From assembly GCA_000242935.3 (NCBI GenBank), contig CP007053.1, positions 372,001 to 436,000 on the forward strand: a stretch of DNA of 64,000 bases, read 5' to 3'. Every line of letters begins with the position of its first letter. The first letter of the stretch is position 1. Shown here one piece after another: positions 15,274 to 23,907 of the stretch. Source of the stretch: Opitutaceae bacterium TAV5. GTDB taxonomy: Bacteria; Verrucomicrobiota; Verrucomicrobiia; Opitutales; Opitutaceae. The notes beneath the pieces were generated by a model, which ran no database searches, was not told where the DNA came from, and saw nothing but the letters and a program-made list of their open reading frames with translations. A program made the translations under genes and the position numbers.

Positions 15274-16323
15274 TCAGCCGGCTGCGACCGCCTCGGCGTT
15301 CGGCCAGAGGATGCCTTCGCGGATCATGAGCTCGGCATTCTGCACGGCGTTGAGCGCGGCGCCCTTCCAGAGATTGTCGCCGCTGACCCAGAAGCTGAGG
15401 CCGTTGTCGAACGCCGTATCGATGCGCAGGCGGCCCACGCCACACTTCACCTTTTCGGCAAAGTCGAGCGGCGTCGGATACTTTTTGTTCGCCACGTCAT
15501 CGACGAGCACCGCGCCCGGGAACGCCTCGATCGCGGCACGCGCCTTGGCGATGCTCACCGGACGCTCGAACTCCGCGCTCACCGAAATCGAGTGCGCCCG
15601 CACCACCGGCACACGCACCGTGGTGGCGGACACCTTCAGACCGGGCAGGCCCATGATCTTGCGGCTCTCCTGCGCCATCTTCGTTTCCTCGCCGGTGTAG
15701 CCGGTGGCGTCGAACGTATCGATTTGCGGGATACAGTTGAACGCGATCTGGTACGGGTAAACCGTGTGCACGACCGGCTCGCCCTTCACGTAAGCCTGGA
15801 TCTGCGCCTCGAGTTCGCGCACGGCCTCCGCGCCCGTGCCGGACACGGACTGGTAGGTGGAAATGATCACGCGCTTCAGGCCAAACGCCTGGTGCAGCGG
15901 CCAGAGCCCCATGAGCATGATGGCCGTCGAACAGTTCGGGTTGGCGATGATGCCGTTGTGCGTGCGCAGCTTTTCCGGATTGATCTCCGGGATGACGAGC
16001 GGAATGTCGGGCTCCATGCGCAGCGCCGAACTCTTGTCGATCACCACGCAGCCGGCGGCGACGGCATCCCTGGCCAGCGCGCGCGTCACGGAGCCGCCCG
16101 CCGCGAAAAACGCGAGGTCGACGCCCTCGAACACGCCCGGCTTCGCCTCTTCCACCGTGTACTTTTTGCCGTCCCGCTCGATGATCTTGCCCGCCGAACG
16201 CGCCGAGGCGAAAAGCCGCAACGACTTCATGGGGAAGGCCCGCTCCTGCAAGAGGCGGACCAACTCTTGACCGACGGCACCCGTGGCGCCGACGATACCG
16301 ACTACTGGCAAACGATTATTCAC
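15274..16323 (-). CDS. asd: Aspartate-semialdehyde dehydrogenase
   Basis: Reduces aspartyl phosphate to aspartate semialdehyde with NADPH, the branch step toward lysine/diaminopimelate, threonine and methionine. In the 349-residue product GATGAVG (12-18) is the dinucleotide-binding loop, Cys131 in NPNCSTA is the active-site nucleophile, and TYQSVSGTGAEAVRELEAQ is a family signature. The start is a GTG at 16323 with AAGGAG eight bases upstream, much better than any upstream ATG. It is divergent from the L,D-transpeptidase gene with the two first codons almost touching. Linking diaminopimelate supply to a peptidoglycan enzyme makes functional sense but may be coincidental. Confidence 0.95.
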   Translation of the reverse strand: MNNRLPVVGIVGATGAVGQELVRLLQERAFPMKSLRLFASARSAGKIIERDGKKYTVEEAKPGVFEGVDLAFFAAGGSVTRALARDAVAAGCVVIDKSSALRMEPDIPLVIPEINPEKLRTHNGIIANPNCSTAIMLMGLWPLHQAFGLKRVIISTYQSVSGTGAEAVRELEAQIQAYVKGEPVVHTVYPYQIAFNCIPQIDTFDATGYTGEETKMAQESRKIMGLPGLKVSATTVRVPVVRAHSISVSAEFERPVSIAKARAAIEAFPGAVLVDDVANKKYPTPLDFAEKVKCGVGRLRIDTAFDNGLSFWVSGDNLWKGAALNAVQNAELMIREGILWPNAEAVAAG

Positions 16324-16324
16324 G

Positions 16325-16858
16325 ATGGATTCTCCTTTGGAACGGATGATGCAAACAAGCGGCCGTCTCGGCATCAAGCCTTCAGAACGGCTGCTGGTCG
16401 TGCGTATCGACACACAAACGATGCAGTTTTTTCACCGGGGCAACCTCCTCCGCAGCTTCGTGATCTCCACCTCGCGGCGCCCGCCGAGCAACGTGAAGGA
16501 CAGTCTCGGCACTCCGCGCGGCCTGCATGAAATTTCCGAACGGATCGGCGCCGGCCAGCCGCCCGGCATGGTATTCAAGGGACGCGTTCCGACCGGCCGC
16601 CATTTTTCCGAACTGCCCGATGCCGACCAGCGTCCCAACTTGATCACCAGCCGCATCCTGCGCCTGCGCGGCCTCGAACCGGGTGTCAACCGGGGGGGCG
16701 ATGTCGATACCTGGGAACGGCTCGTCTACATCCACGGCACCAACCAGGAAAGCGGCCTCGGCACTCCGATGAGCCACGGCTGCGTGCTCATGCGCAACCT
16801 GGAGATCATCGGGCTTTACGAGGAGGTGCGGGCCGGCGATCTGGTGTGGATCGAGTGA
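16325..16858 (+). CDS. L,D-transpeptidase, YkuD domain
   Basis: About 177 residues. The catalytic signature of the YkuD fold is present: HGTNQESGLGTPMSHGCVLM, with the nucleophilic Cys in SHGC and the conserved upstream His. TPRGLHEISERIG is a typical inner strand. These enzymes make 3-3 crosslinks in peptidoglycan or attach lipoproteins. No signal peptide is evident from the chosen start, which is odd for a periplasmic enzyme. The start is uncertain: ATG at 16325 lies one base from the asd start and has no ribosome site, while ATGs at 16346 and 16349 follow GGAACGG and may be the true ones. Confidence 0.82.
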   Translation: MDSPLERMMQTSGRLGIKPSERLLVVRIDTQTMQFFHRGNLLRSFVISTSRRPPSNVKDSLGTPRGLHEISERIGAGQPPGMVFKGRVPTGRHFSELPDADQRPNLITSRILRLRGLEPGVNRGGDVDTWERLVYIHGTNQESGLGTPMSHGCVLMRNLEIIGLYEEVRAGDLVWIE

Positions 16859-16928
16859 AGCGGAGAGGCAGCACGGACGGACACGATGCTTGATCCTGTG
16901 AGCGGACCTGGGCACCTTGTGATTAGCC

Positions 16929-17177
16929 ATGAATGCCACTCTCAGGATTCGCAAGATCGGTCATTCGCTCGGAGTTATCCTGCCCGAAGACGTGCTCGGA
17001 TATTTTAATGCCAAAGAAGGCGATACCTTTTTACCGACCAGCGGCACGGACAAGAGCGGACGGCTGATGATTGCGGATGAGGGAACAATCCGTCAAATGG
17101 CGATCGTTGAAGATCTTGATCGTCGGTATCACAACACGCTCAAAGAACTTGCCAAAGGTCCGGACGGAACCTCCTGA
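16929..17177 (+). CDS. AbrB/MazE-type DNA-binding protein (antitoxin-like), apparently orphan
   Basis: 82 residues. The first 45 residues fit the swapped-hairpin AbrB fold: ATLRIRKIGHSLGVILPEDVL...GDTFLP, with the IGxSLGVxLP motif of MazE/AbrB antitoxins. The C-terminal half (IRQMAIVEDLDRRYHNTLKELAK) is helical, as in antitoxins that grip a partner toxin of the Doc or MazF type. No toxin follows: the next gene is on the opposite strand, 15 bases away, and nothing upstream fits. It may be a solitary antitoxin remnant or a simple regulator. Confidence 0.72.
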   Translation: MNATLRIRKIGHSLGVILPEDVLGYFNAKEGDTFLPTSGTDKSGRLMIADEGTIRQMAIVEDLDRRYHNTLKELAKGPDGTS

Positions 17178-17192
17178 CGTTGTTTTGCTTCC

Positions 17193-18938
17193 TCACTTCT
17201 TCGGCGCCGTGACCGCCGCGGGTGCGGAGTCCGGCCTGGGCGGCGGCGGGGGTTTGGGTGGCGGCGGTGCGGTCAACTCCTTGTATTCGCTTTCCCACCG
17301 TGCGGCCTGGGTGAAATCGAGCGCCTTTTTTGCGATGGCCGGACCCTGTTTCAGCAGGCCCGTCCGCACCGCCTTCGACAGCCCCGGCAACTCCGGCAGG
17401 CGGGAAAACAGCTCGTATCCCGCCTTGGTTTCTCCGGCCTCCTGGAGCAGGGCCGCTCCTTCGGCAAACATCGGCGCGTCCACGGGACGGATGCTCTGAA
17501 ACAGCGAGAGCACCCCGAGCGTGCGTTTCGCGGCTTCCGTTTTCTCCGCGCTCCCGGCGGCGTCCGCCTTGGCCGCATCGAGCTGCATTCTTCCGATCGC
17601 GAGAATCAGCGGCAGGGCCGGATCACGCCGCAGTTGCGCCTGCCCGACGGCCAGCGCCTCGTCGGTCTTGCCGGCTGCCGCCAGCAAGCGCATGCGCCGG
17701 ATCACGAGGTAGGGGACGAGTTCCGGCGGGAGATCGGCGCGCCGTTGCCATTGCGATTCCACATCGGCCGCGAACGGACGGTACAGCGGATCGCCCACCA
17801 GGATGGCCTGCCAGCTCAGTGCCGCCAGCGAGTAAAACGCCGCCTCGCCCAGCGGCTTGCCCGCCAGCAGCGCCTCCAGCAACAGGTGCGGCTGGTGCGT
17901 GAATTGCAGGTACGGTTCGTAAACGTTGCCCACCGTGGCGGTGACGCCGCGCGCGACAAACGGTCCCGTCCATCCCGCGTCCGGCCTGCGCAGCGTGGCC
18001 GCCGAAAAGCTGTGGATGTGCAGCGCGATCGCGCCCGGCGGGAAGCGGAAACCTTTTTCGAGAAACGGTCCGTTGATGTGGCCCGCATACCAGCCGAAGT
18101 AGAGCGCCGGCGCATCGAGGCGGGCGCTGGCCGGCAGGGTGCCGCGCGCGCGGTCCACGGCCAGGTCGTAGCCGAGCGGCGCGAGCTGTTTGACCGTCTC
18201 CTCCAGCCACTGGTCGCCCTGCTTGTGCGGCCCGCCGATGTCGACGTAGGCGCGGCCGATCAGTCCGTCATGCTCGGCCTTGAGCGCGTTGTCCACCAGC
18301 GCCCGCGCGGCCTCGGGCGTCGGCCCGTCGAGCCGGCCCGTGATGACGACGCCCGCGCGTTGCAGTGACGACGGCTCCTTCACGTTGAAGAGCGGATTGG
18401 CCAGAAACCCCGCGGTCCGGTAGCCGCTCGCGGCGAGCAGCGCCAGTTCGCTGTCCACCGCCGCGTTGTTGGCCTGGAACGGTCCGCCTCCTCCGGCCGC
18501 CCCCGCCGCCGTCGCCGCAGGGTTGTTGGCCACGCGCAGGGGCACGCCGCGGCACACGACCAGCGCAGCGATGGTATGACCGGAAATCGCATATTTGACC
18601 CGGCCCAGCTCGTCCTCCTCGTCCGCGGTGATGGCATCGATCCACTTCCTCTGCACGAGTTCTGCCTGCAACGGCTTGTAGATCGTATCGACAAAGTCAC
18701 GCCACGTGATCGTCTCCTTCGCCGGCATCGGCAACGCGATGATGTTCGCCTCCGGCACCTTCCGGGCCTCCGCATAATGCCGGGCCAACTCGACCGAATC
18801 GGGGACGTCGCTGTTGGCGAGGATGACGACCACCCGCCCGTCCGTATCTTCCGCCGCCAGCATCGGCCGGCAGCACAGGGCAAAGGCGGTAACGAAAACG
18901 ACAACCGCGGCGGCAAAAGTCATCCGGAGGCATGGCAT
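17193..18938 (-). CDS. Secreted TIGR03790-family protein
   Basis: 581 residues. A signal peptide (MTFAAAVVVFVTAFALCC...MLAAE) is followed by the features I associate with the TIGR03790 family of unknown function: VVVILANSDVPDSVELARHYAEARKVPEANIIALP, a WRDFVDTIYKPL region, and LYFGWYAGHINGPF with GAIALHIHSFSAATLR. The C-terminal third is helical and TPR-like, ending in a Pro-rich tail (APPPPKPPPPPRP). The ATG at 18938 was chosen because it puts the signal peptide at the N-terminus; longer frames add 74 residues of unlikely sequence. It converges with the AbrB-like gene. The role is unknown. Confidence 0.82.
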   Translation of the reverse strand: MPCLRMTFAAAVVVFVTAFALCCRPMLAAEDTDGRVVVILANSDVPDSVELARHYAEARKVPEANIIALPMPAKETITWRDFVDTIYKPLQAELVQRKWIDAITADEEDELGRVKYAISGHTIAALVVCRGVPLRVANNPAATAAGAAGGGGPFQANNAAVDSELALLAASGYRTAGFLANPLFNVKEPSSLQRAGVVITGRLDGPTPEAARALVDNALKAEHDGLIGRAYVDIGGPHKQGDQWLEETVKQLAPLGYDLAVDRARGTLPASARLDAPALYFGWYAGHINGPFLEKGFRFPPGAIALHIHSFSAATLRRPDAGWTGPFVARGVTATVGNVYEPYLQFTHQPHLLLEALLAGKPLGEAAFYSLAALSWQAILVGDPLYRPFAADVESQWQRRADLPPELVPYLVIRRMRLLAAAGKTDEALAVGQAQLRRDPALPLILAIGRMQLDAAKADAAGSAEKTEAAKRTLGVLSLFQSIRPVDAPMFAEGAALLQEAGETKAGYELFSRLPELPGLSKAVRTGLLKQGPAIAKKALDFTQAARWESEYKELTAPPPPKPPPPPRPDSAPAAVTAPKK

Positions 18939-19150
18939 GGCCGCGCACCCTAAGAAAAAAAAACCGCGAGTGAAGGCTGAAGCCGTCCGCGCCACGGGGG
19001 GGAGGGGCGGGCGAAATCTTCTCCGGGCGCGACCGCATCCCTTCCCGGCAAAAACCCGCACACAGAAAACTCCTGCTTGCATTGTGCCTTTCCTCCCTTC
19101 GTGGTGCATCTTTTCGACTTCGACCGACCACACTGTCACGCACCGCATCC

Positions 19151-20728
19151 ATGTCCGCACCCACTGGCAACCGCACCGCCACCACCGTCGCCGCCGGCGA
19201 CAGCACCACCGGCATCGTCTACCTTGTCGGCGCCGGCCCCGGCGACCTCGGCCTCGTCACCTTTCGCGCCCGGGAGCTCATTGCCGCGGCCGATGTTCTT
19301 GTCTACGATTATCTCGTCCATCCCGAGCTCGTAAAATGGTGCCGCCCCGAATGCCGGATCATCTACGTGGGCAAGAAAGCCGGTTTTCATTCCGTGCCGC
19401 AGGAGCAGATCGAGGAAATCCTCGTCGAGCACGCCCGCGCCGGCCGCCACGTGGTGCGGCTCAAGGGCGGCGATCCTTTCGTTTTCGGCCGCGGCGGCGA
19501 GGAAGCCCGCACGCTCGCGCGCAACGGCATCCCGTTCGAAATCGTGCCCGGCGTCACCGCCGCGCTCGCCGCCGGCGCCTACGCCGGCATCCCGCTCACC
19601 CACCGCAACACCAATTCCGCCGCCCTGCTCCTCACCGGTCACGAGGACCCGACCAAGGGAGAACTCCTCCTCGACTGGCGTTCCTACGGCTCGCTCAAAA
19701 ACACCACCCTCGCCATCTACATGGGCATGGGCCATCTCCGCCATATCATGCAGGAACTGGTTGCCGGCGGACTCGCTCCCGACACGCCCGCGGCCGTCGT
19801 CCAGTGGGCTTCGCTCGGACGCCAGCGCAGTGTCGCCGCCACGGCCGCCACCCTCGCCGACCGCGTGGAAGAGGCCGGCCTGAGCTCGCCCGCCATTATT
19901 TTTGTCGGCGAAACCGTCCGCCAGCACGAGGCCATCGACTGGTTCGAAAAACTCCCGCTCTTCGGCCGCCGCATCGCCATCACGCGCACCCGCGACCAGA
20001 ACAGCGAACTGCGCGAGAAACTCGAACTCCTCGGCGCCGAAGTGCTCGAACTCCCGCTCATCACCGTGAGCAAGGACGTCGACAAGCACTCCCTCGTCGA
20101 AATCCTCGCCGAACTCGGCCACTACGACTGGATCGTGTTCACCAGCGCCAACGGCGTGCGTTTTTTCTTCGAGGAGTTTTTCAAGGGTTTTGACGACATC
20201 CGCGCCCTCGGGCTGCTCCGCTTCGCCTGCATCGGCAAGGCCACGGCGCGCGAGATCGAAAAACACCACATCAAGGTCGAGTGCATGCCCGATTCCGCCA
20301 CCGGCGAATCGCTCGCCGATGCGCTCGTCGAGACCGGCAGCCTCGACAGCGCCAAGGTCATCGTCGTCACCGGCAACCTCAACCGCGACGCCCTGGTCAA
20401 AAAGCTCGAAGCCGCCAGCGCCATCGTCGACCGCCTTCCTCTCTACAAGACCGAGCGCACCGACTTGACCGACGATCCCGTGGCCGATGATTTTCGCCAG
20501 CGCGGGGCCGATGCCATCCTCTTCGCCAGTTCCTCCGCGGTGCAGTCTTTCGTAAAACAATCCGCCTCGCTGCAACTCGCGCCCGACGCGCAGCGCCCGC
20601 TTGCCGGCAGCATCGGCGAACTCACCAGCCAGACGATGCGCGAAGCCGGCATCGCCGTGGATTTTTCACCGGCGAAGCCCAGCCTCGACGCCCTCATCGA
20701 AGTCCTCCGGGAACGTCTGGCCAGGTAA
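19151..20728 (+). CDS. Fused uroporphyrinogen-III C-methyltransferase and uroporphyrinogen-III synthase
   Basis: 525 residues combining two tetrapyrrole enzymes. Residues about 20-265 are SUMT/CobA: VYLVGAGPGDLGLVT, the SAM loop VVRLKGGDPFVFGRGGEEA, and VPGVTAALAAGAYAGIPLTHR. Residues about 275-525 are HemD: RRIAITRTRDQNSELREKLELLGAEV, IVFTSANGVRFFF, ILFASSSAVQSF. HemD closes and inverts hydroxymethylbilane into uroporphyrinogen III; SUMT methylates it to precorrin-2 for siroheme or cobalamin. Fusions of this order are known in several phyla. The ATG at 19151 begins a short Thr/Ala-rich leader. No other heme gene is adjacent. Confidence 0.92.
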   Translation: MSAPTGNRTATTVAAGDSTTGIVYLVGAGPGDLGLVTFRARELIAAADVLVYDYLVHPELVKWCRPECRIIYVGKKAGFHSVPQEQIEEILVEHARAGRHVVRLKGGDPFVFGRGGEEARTLARNGIPFEIVPGVTAALAAGAYAGIPLTHRNTNSAALLLTGHEDPTKGELLLDWRSYGSLKNTTLAIYMGMGHLRHIMQELVAGGLAPDTPAAVVQWASLGRQRSVAATAATLADRVEEAGLSSPAIIFVGETVRQHEAIDWFEKLPLFGRRIAITRTRDQNSELREKLELLGAEVLELPLITVSKDVDKHSLVEILAELGHYDWIVFTSANGVRFFFEEFFKGFDDIRALGLLRFACIGKATAREIEKHHIKVECMPDSATGESLADALVETGSLDSAKVIVVTGNLNRDALVKKLEAASAIVDRLPLYKTERTDLTDDPVADDFRQRGADAILFASSSAVQSFVKQSASLQLAPDAQRPLAGSIGELTSQTMREAGIAVDFSPAKPSLDALIEVLRERLAR

Positions 20729-21383
20729 CAAGGGACGTTCAGGAAATTACACGTGTCTGCAGCGGCAGGAATGCCGCTTCTCCGTAGCTGCGAACGTAAG
20801 TTCGCAGGCATCCGTTTTCTTTTCAGCCTTTCAGCCTTTTACTGTTGGGAACCGCTCATCTTCGCTAATTTGCGCTAATCCCGATCCTCGATCGTCGCGG
20901 CACGCGATGGAAACCGCTTCTTCCCCGGACGGTTACTGTATCCGGATTCAGAAGATCGGGAACCGCTAAAGTACGCTGAAGAACGCTAAAATCGAACCGG
21001 GAGAGACCGACAACCGCGCTGCATTCGGGAGGTTCCAAAAATTGAACAGAAGGCAACAAAGAGAACGAAGAACAACCAGGGAAGCAGACGCCCAAATGTT
21101 TTTGATTTCACACAAAGGCCGCAAAGGACGCGAAGAAGGTAACTGGCAATCCTTTGCGCTCTTTGCGGCCTTGGTGTAAAAATCTGAAGGCTTTGGTATA
21201 ATTCATGGCCTTCTTCATTTTCCCTTCGTTACCTTTGTTTCCTTCTGTTCAAAAATGAATTTTTAGAACCTCCCATTCTTCAATCATGGATTCCCTGATA
21301 CAACTACGCCGCAACCCAGGTTTTCCGGGATCGAATTAGCGAAGATCAGCGCAGATTAGCGGCCCCCCCCCGCCCGCCAACCG
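20729..21383. other. Gene-free region with nested repeats
   Basis: About 650 bases without a credible gene. In order: an AGCGGCAGGAATGCCGCT hairpin (about 20761-20778), a short CTGCGAAC/GTTCGCAG palindrome (20784-20807), and a nested element whose outermost arms are ATCTTCGCTAATT (20858-20870) and its complement (21334-21346), enclosing the composite repeat at 21028-21274. Confidence 0.8.
21028..21274. repeat. Composite nested inverted repeat, copy A
   Basis: The outer arms contain TTGAACAGAAGGCAAC and, at the right end, CCTTCTGTTCAA with matching flanks (GGAGGTTC / GAACCTCC). The inner arms are TTTCACACAAAGGCCGCAAAGG (left) and CTTTGCGGCCTTGGTGTAAA (right), separated by GACGCGAAGAAGGTAACTGG. 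The same nested arrangement recurs at 54203-54500, and the inner part alone at 55606-55709. Confidence 0.85.
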
Positions 21384-22298
21384 TCAGCCTTTCGGAAACG
21401 CTTCCAGCAACGCCTTCACCGGCACGCCGATCCTCCCCCGCTGCCAGGCCACCACCAGGTCCCACTTGGCCGACGCATCCGCCAGCGGACGAAATACCAC
21501 GCCCGGCACCCGCGTTTCCTTCGCGAACCCCGGCGTGAACGCCACCGCGCCCTCCGTGACCACCGTCGCCAGCCCGTGAACCAGGCTGTCCACATCCTGC
21601 AAAAAGCGCGGCCGGAAACCCGCCCGCCGGCACAACTGCACAATCCACTGGTTGTGCCCCGGCAAATCCTTGTCCGGCGCTCCGACAAAAAGCTCCTCCC
21701 GCAGATCCTTCAGACGCACCGGCGATGAACCGGCCGCCAGCGGATGCTGCTCCGCCAGCGCCACCAGCACTGGCAGCACGGCCAGCCGGCGCACATAAAA
21801 CTCCCGCGACAGAAACGTCCCCACATTGCCCGTCAGCGCGACGTCGATCTCGCCCTTGCGCAGCGCCTCGATCTGCTCGCCCGGGGACAGATCGCGCAAC
21901 ATCACCTTCACCTCCGGATGCTCCTTGCGCAGCGTCGCCAGCGCCGGGTTCAGAAACTCCGGCGCCGCCGACATCAGATAACCGATCCGCAGACTCGCGC
22001 TCTGCCCGCGGGCCAGCATCCGCGCCTCGTCCACCACGCGGTCGACCCGCTCCAGCAGCGGGCGTATCCCGTCCAGCACGACGTGGCCGGTCGCCGTGAG
22101 CGCCACGCCGCCGGGGCTGCGTTCCAGCAGCCGCCCGCCGATGTGGTGCTCCAGCGCCTGCATCTGGCGGGTCAGCGTCGACTGGGAGACGCGCAGCCGC
22201 TCGGCCGCCTTGTTCAGGCTGCCGTGCTCCGCGATGGAGATGAACGAGCGGAAAAGGTCGAGATTCACAAAGGGCGGCAGGATATGCGCCCTCCGCAT
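21384..22298 (-). CDS. LysR-family transcriptional regulator
   Basis: About 304 residues. The N-terminal winged helix is canonical: NLDLFRSFISIAEHGSLNKAAERLRVSQSTLTRQMQALE. The C-terminal part is the two-lobed effector domain (SLRIGYLMSAAPEFLNPALATLRKEHPEVKV...). It is divergent from the dioxygenase/Ohr/esterase genes, the usual arrangement for a LysR activator and its target, so it likely responds to a quinone, peroxide or similar electrophile. Start choice: ATG at 22298 with a weak GGGATGG upstream; a GTG at 22268 (VNLDLF) would give the textbook N-terminus and is a real alternative. Confidence 0.9.
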   Translation of the reverse strand: MRRAHILPPFVNLDLFRSFISIAEHGSLNKAAERLRVSQSTLTRQMQALEHHIGGRLLERSPGGVALTATGHVVLDGIRPLLERVDRVVDEARMLARGQSASLRIGYLMSAAPEFLNPALATLRKEHPEVKVMLRDLSPGEQIEALRKGEIDVALTGNVGTFLSREFYVRRLAVLPVLVALAEQHPLAAGSSPVRLKDLREELFVGAPDKDLPGHNQWIVQLCRRAGFRPRFLQDVDSLVHGLATVVTEGAVAFTPGFAKETRVPGVVFRPLADASAKWDLVVAWQRGRIGVPVKALLEAFPKG

Positions 22299-22402
22299 TA
22301 CGGCAAGCCATCCCGCGCAGTAGGCGTTCCCTGCCGCCGGTGGTATCGTGAGGACCTTCATTCATCAGCCCGATCCGGAAAATCACGATCCGACCACCCG
22401 TC

Positions 22403-23389
22403 ATGAACACACCCGCACCACACACCACCACCGGCATCCATCACGTCACCGCCATCGCCGGAGACCCGCAAACCAATGTGGATTTCTACACCGGCCTGCT
22501 CGGCCTGCGTCTCGTCAAGAAGACCGTCAACTTCGACGATCCGTCCGCCTGGCATCTCTACTACGGCGACGAAACCGGCTCGCCCGGCAGCATCGTCACT
22601 TTCTTTTTCTGGCCCGACCTCGCCGTGCGCGGTCGCGTGGGCGCAGGGCAAACCACCGCGCTCGTTTTCTCGGCTCCGGCCACCGCGCTCGCCTGGTGGC
22701 AGGAGCGGTTGCAAGCCCATCGCATCGCCGCCCGGCGCCGCACGCGTTTCGGCGAAGAGGTGCTCGCCTTCGCCGATCCCGACGGCATCCCGGTTGAAAT
22801 CGTCGCCGTCGATGGCGACACCCGCACAGGCTGGAGCGACCGCGGCAGCGACATCCCGCCGGAGCGCGCCTTGCGCGGCCTGCACACCGCCGAGCTCACC
22901 GTCCGCGATGCCCGGCCCACCGAAAAGCTCTTGATTGGCGAGATGGGCTACCGGCTCGTACGCCGGGAAGGCGCCCGCGCCCGCTACGAATCCGGCTCCG
23001 GCGGTCCCGGCCACTACGCCGATGTCATCGACGCGCCTGCCGCGCCGGCAGGCGCCGGCGGGGTGGGCACGATCCATCACATCGCCTGGCGCGCGCCCGA
23101 CGACGAGACCGAACTCGCTCTCCAGGCGCGACTCCACGCCGCCGGCTACCAGGTGTCGCCCGTGCGCGACCGCCAGTATTTCCGTTCCGTCTACTACCGC
23201 GAACACGGCGGCATCCTCTTCGAGATCGCCACCGACGTTCCCGGATTTGCTATCGACGAGTCTATCGATTCACTGGGGACGACTCTCCGGCTTCCGCCGC
23301 AATTCGAACATGCCCGCGAAGCCATCCGGCAAGCCCTGCCTCCCATCGAGGCAGCCCGGAAAAAGTCTGTCTCTCCCGCGGCCCGCTGA
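22403..23389 (+). CDS. Ring-cleaving dioxygenase, glyoxalase fold (MhqO-like)
   Basis: 328 residues with two vicinal-oxygen-chelate modules. The first begins GIHHVTAIAGDPQTNVDFYTGLLGLRLVKKTVNFDDP and the second contains TVRDARPTEKLL and TIHHIAWRAPDDETE. The metal ligands expected in this family are visible: the His of GIHHVT, the His of IHHIAW, and the Glu of GILFEIATD. Relatives such as Bacillus MhqO are induced by quinones and cleave hydroquinone-type rings. It is the first gene of a three-gene set with an Ohr-like protein and an alpha/beta hydrolase, and is divergent from the LysR gene. The exact substrate is not shown by the sequence. Confidence 0.87.
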   Translation: MNTPAPHTTTGIHHVTAIAGDPQTNVDFYTGLLGLRLVKKTVNFDDPSAWHLYYGDETGSPGSIVTFFFWPDLAVRGRVGAGQTTALVFSAPATALAWWQERLQAHRIAARRRTRFGEEVLAFADPDGIPVEIVAVDGDTRTGWSDRGSDIPPERALRGLHTAELTVRDARPTEKLLIGEMGYRLVRREGARARYESGSGGPGHYADVIDAPAAPAGAGGVGTIHHIAWRAPDDETELALQARLHAAGYQVSPVRDRQYFRSVYYREHGGILFEIATDVPGFAIDESIDSLGTTLRLPPQFEHAREAIRQALPPIEAARKKSVSPAAR

Positions 23390-23453
23390 CCGGGCGACTG
23401 CGTTTCCATTCCCGTATCCGATCCCGACAACCCGATTCCATCACACACACGTC

Positions 23454-23876
23454 ATGAAAATCCTCTACAAAACCGAATCCTCCGCCACCGGCGGCCGCGA
23501 AGGCCAGGCCGCCACGACCGACGGACGTCTCTCCGTCAAACTCTCCTCTCCCCGCGAACTTGGCGGCGACGGCGGCCCGGGCACCAATCCCGAGCAACTC
23601 TTCGCTTCCGGCTATTCGGCCTGCTTCCTCGGTGCGCTCAAGTTTGTCGCCGGCAAGGCCGGCACCCGCATCCCGCCCGAAGCCCGCGTCACCGCCACGG
23701 TCGGCATCGGTCCGCGTGACGATGGCCAGGGTTTCGGCCTCGAAGTCTCGCTCGCCATCAGCGTGCCGGGCGTCGAACGCGCCACGGTCGAAAAACTCGT
23801 CGAGCAGGCCCATGTGGTTTGCCCGTACTCGCACGCCACTCGCGGCAACATTCCCGTCGAGCTGAAGGTAGTCTGA
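23454..23876 (+). CDS. Ohr-type organic hydroperoxide resistance protein
   Basis: 140 residues, the usual Ohr length. The two redox cysteines are in place: Cys in YSACFLGALK and Cys in VVCPYSHATRGN, with GTNPEQLFASG just upstream, the OsmC/Ohr signature. Ohr reduces organic and fatty-acid hydroperoxides in the cytoplasm using a lipoylated protein. It follows the dioxygenase gene by 64 bases and precedes the esterase by 31, so the three are probably one transcript. Confidence 0.93.
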   Translation: MKILYKTESSATGGREGQAATTDGRLSVKLSSPRELGGDGGPGTNPEQLFASGYSACFLGALKFVAGKAGTRIPPEARVTATVGIGPRDDGQGFGLEVSLAISVPGVERATVEKLVEQAHVVCPYSHATRGNIPVELKVV

Positions 23877-23907
23877 CCACACCCGCCCTCCCGTTTCACT
23901 CGCTCCC

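Noticed and set aside
17071-17499. Possible toxin partner for the AbrB-like protein
   Set aside because: The frame overlaps the antitoxin and then runs antisense to the TIGR03790 gene; it has no toxin motif.
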